Positions 37,180 through 45,988 are shown, counted from the stretch's first letter. The stretch: DNA of 64,000 bases from Pelagirhabdus alkalitolerans (GCF_900096905.1 NZ_FMYI01000002.1:186001-250000); one strand, 5' to 3'. Notes: a model not told the origin generated them from the letters alone. Numbers and translations are program-made.

Positions 37180-38223
37180 GTGAGTGATCGTAAACAAGCC
37201 TTAGATATGGCATTGAAATCAATAGAAAAACAATTTGGTAAAGGTTCAATTATGAAATTGGGTGAAAAAGCTGAGCAAAAGATTGCAACGGTCTCAAGTG
37301 GGTCGTTAGCTTTAGATGTAGCACTAGGCGTGGGCGGATACCCCAGAGGAAGAGTTGTCGAAATTTACGGACCAGAGTCATCAGGTAAAACGACGGTCTC
37401 ACTACATGCGATTGCAGAAGCGCAAAAGCAAGGAGGAACAGCGGCGTTTATTGATGCAGAACATGCCTTAGATCCCGTTTATGCAAGACACTTAGGAGTC
37501 GATACAGACGAACTACTATTATCTCAACCTGACACAGGTGAACAAGCTTTAGAAATTGCTGAAGCCCTTGTTAGAAGTGGTGCCGTTGATATCGTCGTCA
37601 TTGACTCGGTTGCTGCCTTAGTTCCTAAAGCTGAAATTGAAGGTGAGATGGGTGATGCACATGTTGGTCTACAAGCACGTTTAATGTCTCAAGCGCTACG
37701 TAAGTTATCTGGTGCAATTAACAAATCTAAGACTACAGCGATCTTTATTAATCAAATTCGTGAAAAAGTCGGCGTTATGTTTGGGAATCCTGAAACGACT
37801 CCCGGTGGTCGTGCACTTAAATTCTACTCATCTGTAAGATTAGAGGTCAGACGTGCTGAATCAATTAAACAAGGTAATGAAATGGTTGGAAATAGAACAC
37901 GTATTAAAGTTGTTAAAAACAAAGTAGCTCCACCATTTAGACAAGCTGAAGTTGACATTATGTACGGAGAAGGTATCTCTAGACACGGTGAACTACTAGA
38001 CATTGCTTCTGATTTAGATATTGTGAAGAAGAGTGGAGCATGGTATTCATACAATGAAGACCGTTTAGGTCAAGGTAGAGAAAACTCTAAGCAATTCTTG
38101 AAAGAAAATCCGGAAATTATGGAAGAGATTTATCGAACAGTTCGTGCTCACTATAAAATGGATGATCCAGCTCCAGAAGAAGATGTTCCGAATGAGTTGA
38201 TAGAAGATGAAGGTAAAAAATAA
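37180..38223 (+). CDS. recA: Recombinase RecA
   Basis: DNA-strand exchange protein and SOS coprotease. 347 residues (B. subtilis 348). Walker A GPESSGKTT near residue 66, ALDPVYARHLGV, and the L2-loop region NQIREKVGVMFGNPETTPGG are standard. GTG 37180 is 7 bases after GAGGAGGA and gives the normal N-terminus (SDRKQALDMAL); in-frame codons back to 37117 lie within the promoter. The acidic C-terminal tail is as usual. Followed by a strong terminator; pbpX, next in B. subtilis, is absent. Confidence 0.98.
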   Translation: MSDRKQALDMALKSIEKQFGKGSIMKLGEKAEQKIATVSSGSLALDVALGVGGYPRGRVVEIYGPESSGKTTVSLHAIAEAQKQGGTAAFIDAEHALDPVYARHLGVDTDELLLSQPDTGEQALEIAEALVRSGAVDIVVIDSVAALVPKAEIEGEMGDAHVGLQARLMSQALRKLSGAINKSKTTAIFINQIREKVGVMFGNPETTPGGRALKFYSSVRLEVRRAESIKQGNEMVGNRTRIKVVKNKVAPPFRQAEVDIMYGEGISRHGELLDIASDLDIVKKSGAWYSYNEDRLGQGRENSKQFLKENPEIMEEIYRTVRAHYKMDDPAPEEDVPNELIEDEGKK

Positions 38224-38230
38224 CTGGATT

Positions 38231-38267
38231 AAAAATGACGCCTCGTAAAAAAAGGCGTCATTTTTAT
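38231..38267 (+). terminator. Terminator after recA
   Basis: Perfect 13-bp stem AAAAATGACGCCT with AGGCGTCATTTTT, 9-base loop. Confidence 0.93.
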
Positions 38268-38321
38268 TATGATTATTGACGAAATTGAATGAACATTCAT
38301 AAATATCTGTGTGACGATTTC

Positions 38322-38350
38322 TTGACATTACCTATATGCACCATTAGAAT
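38322..38350 (+). promoter_or_regulatory. rny promoter
   Basis: TTGACA (consensus), 17-base spacer, TAGAAT (5 of 6). A second TATAAT lies at 38359–38364 without a clear -35. This leaves an untranslated leader of about 115 bases before rny. Confidence 0.75.
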
Positions 38351-38473
38351 TAAATATGTATAATAATGCTTTATTGTTATACACAGTTAATTAATGACGC
38401 ATTTGAAATGAGAAAGAAATGTACATGCCGACTTAAAAGTGGGAAAAAATGAATAGCAAGAGGAGGTGAGACC

Positions 38474-40045
38474 ATGGACTATATGGACTTTTTGGTTATC
38501 GTCATCTCCAGTTTGGCTATCCTAATCGTCGGTATTGTTGTTGGCTATTTGATTCGTAAATCGATTGCAGAGAAAAAGATCTCCAGTGCTGAAGAGTTAG
38601 CTAAACAAATCGTTCAAGAAGGACATCGTAATGCTGAAGTCGCTAAAAAAGAAGCACTTTTAGAAGCAAAAGATGAAAATCATAAATTTAGACAAGAAGC
38701 AGAACAAGAACTTCGTGAACGTAGAGTTGAACTTCAAAAGCAAGAGAATCGCCTCATGCAAAAAGAAGAGAACCTTGACCGCAAAGATGAAACGTTAGAT
38801 AAACGTGAAAGTATGCAAGAGAAAAGGGATCAATCATTGGCGGAAAAGCAACAACAAATTGAAGAAATGGAAGGCAAAGTAGAAGCGATGTTGCAAGAGC
38901 AACAAGCTGAACTGGAGCGCATTTCTGGTTATACATCTGACCAAGCAAAACAAATTATTTTGGAACGAGTCGAAAAAGAAGTTAGTCATGAGTCAGCGCT
39001 AATTATTAAGGAATCGGAAAACCGAGCTAAAGAAGAGGCTGATAAGAAAGCAAAAGAAATTTTATCATTAGCAATGCAGCGTTGTGCAGCAGATCATGTG
39101 GCTGAAACAACTGTTTCTGTTGTTAATTTACCTAATGATGAAATGAAAGGGCGTATTATTGGTCGAGAAGGACGAAACATTCGAACACTTGAAACGTTGA
39201 CTGGAATTGATCTTATTATTGATGATACCCCTGAAGCGGTTATATTATCAGGATTTGATCCAGTTCGCCGTGAAACAGCCCGTATTGCATTAGAAAAACT
39301 AGTGCAAGATGGACGTATTCACCCAGCACGAATTGAAGAAATGGTGGATAAAGCGCGTCGAGAAGTCGATGAGTATATCCGTGAAGTCGGTGAAGAAACA
39401 ACGTTTGAAGTAGGTGTACACGGCCTTCATCCAGATCTTATTAAGATTATCGGGCGTTTGAAATATCGTACAAGCTACGGACAAAACGTATTGAAGCACT
39501 CTATCGAGGTAGCTCACTTATCCGGCTTATTAGCAGCTGAACTTGGTCAAGATGTTAATCTAGCGAAACGAGCAGGTTTACTACATGATATGGGTAAAGC
39601 CATTGATCATGAAGTAGAAGGTAGTCATGTTGAAATTGGTAAAGAATTAGCCGTTAAGTACAAAGAAGATGAAGTTGTCATTAACGCAATTGCTTCACAC
39701 CACGGTGATGAAGAGCCAACATCAATTATCTCTATCCTCGTAGCTAGCGCTGATGCATTATCAGCAGCAAGACCAGGTGCAAGAAGTGAAACGTTAGAAA
39801 ACTACATTAAACGACTTGAAAAACTAGAAGAGATTTCAGAATCTTACGCTGGTGTTGAAAAGTCATTTGCTATTCAAGCAGGTCGAGAAGTCAGAATTAT
39901 GGTAAAACCTGATGAAATTGATGATCTCGAATCAACGCGAGTTGCACGAGACATTCGTAAACAAATTGAAAGTGAATTAAATTTCCCAGGTCACATAAAA
40001 GTGACGGTTATTCGAGAAACGCGATCTGTAGAGTATGCAAAGTAG
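38474..40045 (+). CDS. rny: Ribonuclease Y
   Basis: Membrane-anchored endoribonuclease that starts bulk mRNA decay in Bacillus. 523 residues: one N-terminal transmembrane helix (about 5–25), long charged coiled coil (28–200), KH domain (about 213–275, MKGRIIGREGRNIR) and HD domain (about 335–430) with metal-binding HDMGKAIDHE. Nearly collinear with B. subtilis RNase Y. ATG follows GAGGTGAG. The RicA-like gene at 45478 encodes a known partner family in B. subtilis. Confidence 0.98.
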   Translation: MDYMDFLVIVISSLAILIVGIVVGYLIRKSIAEKKISSAEELAKQIVQEGHRNAEVAKKEALLEAKDENHKFRQEAEQELRERRVELQKQENRLMQKEENLDRKDETLDKRESMQEKRDQSLAEKQQQIEEMEGKVEAMLQEQQAELERISGYTSDQAKQIILERVEKEVSHESALIIKESENRAKEEADKKAKEILSLAMQRCAADHVAETTVSVVNLPNDEMKGRIIGREGRNIRTLETLTGIDLIIDDTPEAVILSGFDPVRRETARIALEKLVQDGRIHPARIEEMVDKARREVDEYIREVGEETTFEVGVHGLHPDLIKIIGRLKYRTSYGQNVLKHSIEVAHLSGLLAAELGQDVNLAKRAGLLHDMGKAIDHEVEGSHVEIGKELAVKYKEDEVVINAIASHHGDEEPTSIISILVASADALSAARPGARSETLENYIKRLEKLEEISESYAGVEKSFAIQAGREVRIMVKPDEIDDLESTRVARDIRKQIESELNFPGHIKVTVIRETRSVEYAK

Positions 40046-40060
40046 AGTCAGGAAACATAA

Positions 40061-40101
40061 AATAACGTTAATGAGTCGGTTGACTCGTTAGCGTTATTTT
40101 T
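40061..40101 (+). terminator. Terminator after rny
   Basis: A 17-bp continuous stem (three G·U pairs) between 40061–40077 and 40082–40098, with a GGTT loop and following TTTT. Confidence 0.92.
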
Positions 40102-40251
40102 AGCTCTAAAATAGTTTTCGGGTAATGATATTATTTAATTTTTTTTGCAAAAATTTATTATTAGACAGGATTCAACTAAATTAGATGTCATTCACTGTTG
40201 TATAAAGTTCTTATTTTGTTAGACTTAGTGTGAAAAAAGATATAGAGGCGG

Positions 40252-40700
40252 GCTAAAAAGAGAAAACTGTCAGTTTCAATAATGACAATCGCTATTTTTT
40301 CTGTGCTAGTTTCGTTTACCGTCGTATCCGCACAAGAATCATCTGAAGTTGAATCAGAAGTGCTAGAAAACGTCGGAGTGTCTCCCGAAATACCCGCCTA
40401 CTTAGATGAGGGAGAAGGAGAAATTTCCCGATTAGGTTTAGGTGTTCCGTGTAATGAATGGGATATGAGTATCAGGGGTCAATATGACTTTCACGGAACA
40501 GCACAAATAATAATTCCCGGAGTGACACTTTGAGGGTAGATCTTATGCAGAAGAGGAGTCTTTGGCGGGACACTACAGTTCGAACTTGGAATGTGAGACC
40601 TGGCGCAAGCCATTTTGGGAGGCAAACCGGGTTGAGCAGTTCAAATGACTATTATCTAAAATTTCATGCTCCTAGTAATTTTTCAGGACACATACGATAA
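40252..40700 (+). pseudogene. Broken gene for a small secreted protein (no start codon, frameshift)
   Basis: From 40255 the frame reads KKRKLSVS, then a hydrophobic stretch and VVSAQES, which is a classic Sec signal peptide with a cleavage site after VSA. A ribosome-binding site (GAGGCGGG) precedes it, but the expected start position is GCT and no ATG/GTG/TTG lies nearby; ATG 40282 falls inside the signal peptide. The frame ends at TGA 40531 after GVTL. In the -1 frame, reading continues with RVDLMQKRSLW and stays open to TAA 40698. Joined, the product is about 147 residues, of which the mature part is unrecognised. Two lesions make a pseudogene the simplest reading. Confidence 0.55.
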
Positions 40701-40737
40701 AATAATTAAAACATAGAGTAGTATAATACTATTATTC

Positions 40738-40770
40738 AAACGCTAAAGTTTTTCTTTGGCGTTTGTCTTT
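40738..40770 (+). terminator. Terminator after the broken secreted-protein gene
   Basis: AAACGCTAAAG pairs with CTTTGGCGTTT (one T·G) around a T-rich loop, followed by GTCTTT. Confidence 0.75.
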
Positions 40771-40802
40771 ATGTCACACATTTACATTAAGGGAGAAAAT
40801 TC

Positions 40803-41588
40803 ATGACAAGTACTCAGCTAAAAATTATTGCACTGATCACCATGTTTATTGACCATTATGGATTATTCATATCGGGGACGCCAGATTGGATGGGGTGGAT
40901 AGGAAGGATCGCAGCGCCAGTCTTTATTTATTGCGTAGTTATCGGTTTTAAAAACACGTCCAATAGGATAAAGTATTTGGTGCGTTTAGGCGTAGCTGCA
41001 GTCGGAATGAGCTTTATAAATCTATTTATAAATTTACGTATTTACTATACAGATTTGAGCGGTCCGTATCTTGAACTGAACTTCTTCTCTACTTTATTTT
41101 TAATAGCATTCCTAATTATGCTACTGGAAAATAAGAGGATAAAACTACTTCTATTGTTCTTTGCTTGGCAATTTATTTCTTTTATCCTATTTGGCTTACT
41201 GGAAGTTTTGGGGTTTCTACCTACCCCATTCGCAATTTTGGTATGTCAAATTTCTGGGAATGTTCTTGTAGTTGAGGGCGGCCCTCTTATCATTCTACTA
41301 GGTGTTTCCTTTTACTTTGCAAACGATAATAGATGGACAGTTGCTGCGGGTTATAGTTTTTATTGTCTTGCAATGTTTTACTCTGTACGAAGATGGGGGT
41401 GGCGTCTTGATGGATTCTACCAACATTTGTTTGGGTTTGCTGGCTATCAATGGATGATGATTTTCGCATTACCTCTCTTACTGTTATACAATGGTAAAAA
41501 GGGGATCGGTTTAAAGTACTTATTCTACATATTTTACCCTCTACACATCGTAATACTTTGGTATATAGGCACACTTATATTACCTTGA
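40803..41588 (+). CDS. TraX-family integral membrane protein
   Basis: 261 residues and almost wholly hydrophobic, with about seven to eight predicted membrane helices. The N-terminus (LKIIALITMFIDHYGLF, then WIGRIAAPVFIY near 33) matches the TraX family, first named for F-pilin acetylation but found widely in Firmicutes as a putative acyltransferase. ATG follows AAGGGAGAAA. It lies between rny and ymdB, which are adjacent in B. subtilis, so it belongs to an accessory insertion. Substrate unknown. Confidence 0.8.
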   Translation: MTSTQLKIIALITMFIDHYGLFISGTPDWMGWIGRIAAPVFIYCVVIGFKNTSNRIKYLVRLGVAAVGMSFINLFINLRIYYTDLSGPYLELNFFSTLFLIAFLIMLLENKRIKLLLLFFAWQFISFILFGLLEVLGFLPTPFAILVCQISGNVLVVEGGPLIILLGVSFYFANDNRWTVAAGYSFYCLAMFYSVRRWGWRLDGFYQHLFGFAGYQWMMIFALPLLLLYNGKKGIGLKYLFYIFYPLHIVILWYIGTLILP

Positions 41589-41609
41589 TCATTGTAAATG
41601 ATGGATGCA

Positions 41610-41638
41610 AACCTGCTGTTCTCGGGTTTATTTTTTTG
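41610..41638 (+). terminator. Terminator after the TraX-like gene
   Basis: AAACCTG pairs with CGGGTTT (one T·G), loop CTGTTCT, followed by ATTTTTTT. Confidence 0.7.
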
Positions 41639-41790
41639 TTTGATCGAAAAGTTAGTCAATAGATGACAGTGGTGTTTCAAGTGGCGATTGCTATTCACAT
41701 TTTATGTGTATGGCAGATTGATTTATCAAATTTTGGTTCCTAGTCCTTGGCGATGTGATCATGATCCGTCTTCTGAATAAACATACTAAG

Positions 41791-41837
41791 AATAGTGGGT
41801 AAGTTCATTGATGGATGAACTTACCCACTATTTCTTT
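41791..41837 (+). terminator. Strong isolated hairpin
   Basis: A perfect 17-bp stem, 41792–41808 with 41815–41831, starting ATAGTGGGTAAG; loop TGATGG; followed by TTCTTTTT. It has no intact gene directly upstream and may be left from a lost gene. Confidence 0.8.
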
Positions 41838-41854
41838 TTATGCGTTATAGTGAG

Positions 41855-41925
41855 AAGTGAAAGAAAGTCGGACCAAAGCCTCGAGGATCTGGAATTCGAA
41901 TAAAAAACCGGACTTCTTCACTTTC
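41855..41925. repeat. Imperfect inverted repeat with 36-base spacer
   Basis: The left arm (AAGTGAAAGAAAGTCGG, 41855–41871) is complementary, with small mismatches, to the right arm (CCGGACTTCTTCACTTTC, 41908–41925). No T-run or gene is attached. It could be a structured RNA or the remains of a small mobile repeat. Confidence 0.4.
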
Positions 41926-42198
41926 ATTTGTGAATCAGGTTTAAGTATGTTGGGGCCTTAAAGCTCGTGTATAGGAATTTGAAATCGAAATGAATAAGTG
42001 AAGATATTTCGTACAAACAAAGAAGAGAGGTAGTTGAATTTGTTCGCAAATTGACATCATAAAAAGGTTCTACAAGATTCTAAAATGGAATTAATCGCCT
42101 TTTATTATATCATAAATCTGGGCTACATCATTTTTAAGAATTTAACTTCAAATATATACTAAAGGTAAATAATTCATAATAAATAAGAGGTGTAAATA

Positions 42199-42276
42199 AT
42201 GGATTTATTAATCTGGATAACGGCTGGTTTTATAGTCATCGGTTTTGCTGTTATCAGTTCCATGAAAAAAGTATAG
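42199..42276 (+). CDS. 25-residue single-pass membrane peptide
   Basis: A 26-codon frame with ATG, seven bases after AAGAGGTG. The peptide starts MDLLIWITAG, continues as an unbroken hydrophobic helix of about 18 residues, and ends SSMKKV, giving a positive cytosolic end. Such architecture fits small membrane peptides (regulatory or toxin-like). I do not recognise the family. Downstream (42310–42424) another ribosome-binding site (AGGAGAGGAG) is followed by a broken short hydrophobic frame with an internal TAG at 42374 and no start codon. Confidence 0.4.
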   Translation: MDLLIWITAGFIVIGFAVISSMKKV

Positions 42277-42658
42277 AACGCAAGTTGTGTTTTATAAAGG
42301 CAAATCCAGAAGGAGAGGAGAGCTCAAAAAAAAAACTAAATTCATAATTTGGTGCATATGGGGTGCTACAGGTTAGGGAGTCGTAAGCGTGATTCTTGTT
42401 TTTTTGTCTTTTCACCATTTTTGATAGCTGATAAATTTAAAATCATTTATATAAACGGGTTACGTTAGTTTAAAAGACAATTAAACGAATGAATTCTCGA
42501 ATTATAGAACTCCAATTTTTATTTGAGTATCAATGTTTAACTAGAATGGAGTTATTTTAGAGAATCAAAACGTTACTTCGCTTTGACATAACAATCGTCA
42601 TGTGTGAAACTAGTATAGCGAAAATAAATAATAAATGATAACCGTAAGGGGCACAGAC
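42277..42658. other. Non-coding stretch before ymdB
   Basis: It holds the broken hydrophobic frame at about 42323–42424 noted under the 25-residue peptide, and the presumed leader of ymdB. No convincing promoter hexamer pair or terminator was found. Confidence 0.5.
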
Positions 42659-43456
42659 ATGAGAATTTTATTTATCGGAGATATTGTTGGCTCTATTGGT
42701 AGAGATCAACTGGAACATTACTTACCAAAACTTAAACAGAAATATCAACCGCAATTAACGATTGTGAATGGTGAGAACGCAGCCGCAGGAAAAGGGATTA
42801 CAGAAAAGATTTATAAACAGTTACTCGCAAGTGGTGCTGATTTTTTAACAATGGGCAATCACACATTTGATAAAAAAGAAATTTTTGATTTCATAGATGA
42901 TGCCAAAAAGATGGTGCGACCCGCTAATTTTCCAGAAGGAACACCTGGTAAAGGTATGGACTTTGTGAATGTTAACGGTAAGGAAGTGGCGATTATTAGT
43001 CTTCAAGGTCGAACATTTATGCCGCCATTAGATGATCCTTTCCGTATGGTGAATGATCTGATAAAAGAGGCAAAGAAAAGAACGAATTTAATTTTTATTG
43101 ATTTCCATGCTGAGGCAACAAGTGAGAAGCTTGCTTTTGCTTGGTATTTAGATGGGCAAGTGTCTGCAGTTGTCGGAACACATACACATGTACAAACTGC
43201 TGATAATCGATTGTTAGATCAAGGTACGGCTTATATAACGGATGTTGGTATGACAGGTCCTTATGATGGTATTATTGGAACAGATCGAGAAGCTGTCATC
43301 AAAAAATTCTTAACACAACTGCCTGTTCGCTTTGAAGCAACGAAGACGGGTAAAGCACAATTAAGCGGTGTTGTGATTGATTTGAATGAAAGTACAGGCA
43401 AAGCAACCTCGATTGAACGGATCATGATCTCGGACGATCATCCTTTTTTTAATTAA
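42659..43456 (+). CDS. ymdB: YmdB metallophosphoesterase (cyclic nucleotide phosphodiesterase)
   Basis: 265 residues of the YmdB-type calcineurin-like phosphoesterases. Metal-binding motifs in order: GDIVG near residue 6, NGENA near 37, GNHTFD near 65, DFHAEATSEK near 148 and THTHVQT near 175. In B. subtilis YmdB hydrolyses 2',3'-cyclic nucleotides and affects biofilm and motility gene expression. ATG 42659 is 7 bases after TAAGGGGC. In B. subtilis it directly follows rny; here 2.6 kb of accessory DNA intervenes. Confidence 0.95.
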   Translation: MRILFIGDIVGSIGRDQLEHYLPKLKQKYQPQLTIVNGENAAAGKGITEKIYKQLLASGADFLTMGNHTFDKKEIFDFIDDAKKMVRPANFPEGTPGKGMDFVNVNGKEVAIISLQGRTFMPPLDDPFRMVNDLIKEAKKRTNLIFIDFHAEATSEKLAFAWYLDGQVSAVVGTHTHVQTADNRLLDQGTAYITDVGMTGPYDGIIGTDREAVIKKFLTQLPVRFEATKTGKAQLSGVVIDLNESTGKATSIERIMISDDHPFFN

Positions 43457-43539
43457 TTTTATAAGCATTCATCATATTGGCTTCCTTTTAAAAATATAGT
43501 TAAAGTGGATAAACTATTGATCTCAAGGAGGTTGCCTAA

Positions 43540-43800
43540 GTGGATGTATTGAAAGTGTCAGCAAAATCGAACCCCAATTCTGTTGCGGGGGCACTAGCGA
43601 ATGTACTAAGAGAACAACATTCAACTGAAATTCAAGCAATTGGAGCCGGTGCACTAAATCAATCGGTTAAAGCAATTGCAATTGCCAGAGGCTTCGTAGC
43701 ACCGAGTGGTATTGATTTAATTTGTATACCTGCTTTTACAGATATCTCGATTGATAACGAAAAGCGAACGGCCATTAAGTTAATCATTGAGCCTAGATAA
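43540..43800 (+). CDS. spoVS: Stage V sporulation protein S
   Basis: 86-residue DNA/RNA-binding Alba-like protein required for stage V of sporulation. Nearly identical to B. subtilis SpoVS over its length: VLKVSAKSNPNSVAGALA, QAIGAGALNQSVKAIAIARG and PAFTDISID. GTG start after AAGGAGG. Followed by a terminator; tdh and kbl, next in B. subtilis, are absent. Confidence 0.97.
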   Translation: MDVLKVSAKSNPNSVAGALANVLREQHSTEIQAIGAGALNQSVKAIAIARGFVAPSGIDLICIPAFTDISIDNEKRTAIKLIIEPR

Positions 43801-43802
43801 AG

Positions 43803-43836
43803 AAAAACCTACTTAGGAAACTGAGTAGGTTTTTTG
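43803..43836 (+). terminator. Terminator after spoVS
   Basis: AAAAACCTACTTAG pairs with CTGAGTAGGTTTTT (one T·G), GAAA tetraloop. Confidence 0.92.
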
Positions 43837-43889
43837 ATGATACAAAGCCCTAACGATTCATGATTTCTCAACAAAAATGTTTAAGAACA

Positions 43890-43898
43890 TGTTAAAAT
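43890..43898 (+). promoter_or_regulatory. Extended -10 element before miaB
   Basis: TGTTAAAAT, 38 bases before the miaB start, after the spoVS terminator. No good -35 is visible. Confidence 0.4.
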
Positions 43899-43936
43899 GT
43901 AGCTAGTAAGATTCGCTGAAAGGAGAGTGTTTAGCA

Positions 43937-45475
43937 ATGACTGAACAAAAACCTGAACAATCAAATACAAACGATCAAAACTTAGATCGATTAAAAAATA
44001 TGGAATCGGATGATTTAATCGGAAAATACTTTCAAACAACTTATCAACCACCGAATTTAAAGAAGGCCAAAAAGCGTCTTAAAAAAGATGTTGATATCCA
44101 TTATGACTATGACATACCAGAAGAAATGAAGGGGATCGGAAAGGGTAAAAAATACCTCATTCGTACATATGGGTGTCAAATGAATGAACATGATACAGAG
44201 GTCATGGCTGGTTTGTTGACGGACATGGGCTATGAGTCAACAAGTGTCGCAAAAGAAGCGGATATTATCTTGCTAAACACATGTGCGATTCGAGAAAATG
44301 CTGAAAACAAAGTGTTTGGCGAGCTTGGACATATGAAATCATTAAAAGTAGAAAATCCTGATCTTATTTTAGGTGTGTGTGGTTGTATGTCACAAGAAGA
44401 ATCCGTTGTGAATCGTATTCTAAAAAAACACCCATTCGTTGATATGATTTTTGGGACACATAATATTCACCGATTGCCTAGTTTAGTAAAAGAAGCGATG
44501 TTTTCTAAAGCAATGGTCGTGGAAGTGTGGTCTAAAGAAGGTGACATCATAGAAAACTTACCTAAAGCGAGAAAAGGAAATATTAAAGCTTGGGTTAACA
44601 TTATGTACGGCTGCGATAAATTTTGCACGTATTGCATCGTGCCATATACGCGTGGTAAAGAAAGAAGCCGTCTGCCAGAAGATATTATTGAAGAGGTAAG
44701 ACATCTCGCTGCAAATGGCTATAAAGAAATTACGTTGCTCGGACAAAACGTAAACGCTTATGGAAAAGATTTAGAATTTAATTATGGTCTTGGCGATTTA
44801 ATGGAAGAATTAAGCAAAATTGATATACCTAGAATTCGTTTTACGACCTCACATCCTCGTGATTTTGATGATCGTTTAATCGAAGTTTTAGCACAAGGTG
44901 GTAACTTACTGGATCACATTCATTTGCCGGTTCAATCGGGTAGTTCAGATGTTTTGCGTATTATGGCACGACGCTATACGAGAGAAGACTATTTAGAACT
45001 GGTACGAAAAATTAGAGAAGCGATGCCGAATGCGACGTTAACAACGGATATTATTGTTGGTTTCCCTAATGAAACAGATGAACAATTTGAAGAAACGATG
45101 ACATTAATAGAAGAAGTCGGTTTTGAATCAGCCTTCACCTTTATTTATTCACCAAGGGATGGTACACCAGCTGCCAAATGGGAAGATAATATACCGATGG
45201 ACGTTAAAAAGGAACGCCTGCAACGTTTGAATAAATTGGTTAATGCTCAATCTAAAGAAGCGATGGACGCTTATGTTGGAGAAGTCGTTGATGTATTAGT
45301 TGAAGGGGAAAGCAAAAAAGATCCAGACGTTTTATCTGGACATACAGAAAGAAATAAACTGGTTAATTTTAAAGCGCCTAAATCATTGATTGGTCAAATC
45401 GTACCTGTTAAGATTCATACCGCTAAAACGTGGTCGCTTGATGGTGATCTCGTCACAGATACAGTTGAGGTGTAA
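43937..45475 (+). CDS. miaB: tRNA-2-methylthio-N6-isopentenyladenosine methylthiotransferase
   Basis: Radical-SAM enzyme that adds the methylthio group to i6A37 of tRNA, acting after MiaA (51117). 512 residues: N-terminal extension, UPF0004 domain with three cluster cysteines (YGCQMNE, NTCAIREN, GVCGCM), radical-SAM CxxxCxxC (CDKFCTYC) near residue 230, and C-terminal TRAM domain (about 445–508). It is followed after 2 bases by the ricA-like gene. Confidence 0.97.
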   Translation: MTEQKPEQSNTNDQNLDRLKNMESDDLIGKYFQTTYQPPNLKKAKKRLKKDVDIHYDYDIPEEMKGIGKGKKYLIRTYGCQMNEHDTEVMAGLLTDMGYESTSVAKEADIILLNTCAIRENAENKVFGELGHMKSLKVENPDLILGVCGCMSQEESVVNRILKKHPFVDMIFGTHNIHRLPSLVKEAMFSKAMVVEVWSKEGDIIENLPKARKGNIKAWVNIMYGCDKFCTYCIVPYTRGKERSRLPEDIIEEVRHLAANGYKEITLLGQNVNAYGKDLEFNYGLGDLMEELSKIDIPRIRFTTSHPRDFDDRLIEVLAQGGNLLDHIHLPVQSGSSDVLRIMARRYTREDYLELVRKIREAMPNATLTTDIIVGFPNETDEQFEETMTLIEEVGFESAFTFIYSPRDGTPAAKWEDNIPMDVKKERLQRLNKLVNAQSKEAMDAYVGEVVDVLVEGESKKDPDVLSGHTERNKLVNFKAPKSLIGQIVPVKIHTAKTWSLDGDLVTDTVEV

Positions 45476-45477
45476 GC

Positions 45478-45837
45478 ATGGGATATACAAAAGAAGAAAT
45501 TTTAGAAAAAGTTGAAGATGTTAAACTTGCGTTAAATGATGTCGAAGAGGTCGATGAATTTAAAGCAATCGAAGCTAAAATAAATGATAATCAAAAAATC
45601 AAAAATAAAATTAACGATATTAAAAAATTACAAAAACAAGCCGTTAACCTTCAAGCTTACGGAAAAACAGAAGCTGTTAAAAAATTAGATGAAGACATTG
45701 ATGCGATTCAAGCTGAGATCGATGCATTACCGATCGTCAATGATTACAAGAGTCAACAAGCGATTGTCGATCATATACTACAGACGCTAATCGGTGATAT
45801 TGATCGCCGTGTGTCGGATGTATTTAATCAACACTAA
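45478..45837 (+). CDS. ricA: RicA-like protein of the YmcA/YlbF family, short form
   Basis: 119-residue helical protein matching B. subtilis YmcA (RicA, about 143 residues) over its middle (KKLQKQAVNLQAYGKTEAVKKLD, then a PIV motif near 89). In B. subtilis RicA, RicF and RicT form an Fe-S complex that works with RNase Y in mRNA processing. This protein has no cysteine at all and ends where the cysteine-bearing tail of the B. subtilis protein would begin. Position after miaB and before cotE is conserved. Confidence 0.85.
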   Translation: MGYTKEEILEKVEDVKLALNDVEEVDEFKAIEAKINDNQKIKNKINDIKKLQKQAVNLQAYGKTEAVKKLDEDIDAIQAEIDALPIVNDYKSQQAIVDHILQTLIGDIDRRVSDVFNQH

Positions 45838-45845
45838 GTAATTCA

Positions 45846-45876
45846 CCTCCCCTTTTTCATAGAGGGGAGGATTTTT
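45846..45876 (+). terminator. Terminator after the ricA-like gene
   Basis: CCTCCCCT pairs with AGGGGAGG, followed by ATTTTTT. Confidence 0.9.
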
Positions 45877-45988
45877 TAAAATCATATAAATTTTTGTAGC
45901 AAGATTTAGGCAGAAGCATAGGATACCTATATAGTTCATCTCGCTGATGTGAGAATGGTTGGAACTAAAATGAAGGAGGTTCATGCTC

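Larger units (their letters stand above)
41589..42198. other. Non-coding stretch after the TraX-like gene
   Basis: This 610-base stretch has no credible gene. It contains two terminator-like hairpins (41610–41638 and 41791–41837) and an imperfect inverted repeat at 41855–41925. The rest shows no motif I recognise. Confidence 0.6.

Noticed and set aside
40500..40550. Programmed frameshift in the secreted-protein gene
   Set aside because: No slippery heptamer or downstream pseudoknot is evident, and the start codon is also missing.
42323..42424. Short hydrophobic frame after a strong ribosome-binding site
   Set aside because: No start codon and an internal TAG at 42374; noted only as a possible relic under the 25-residue peptide.
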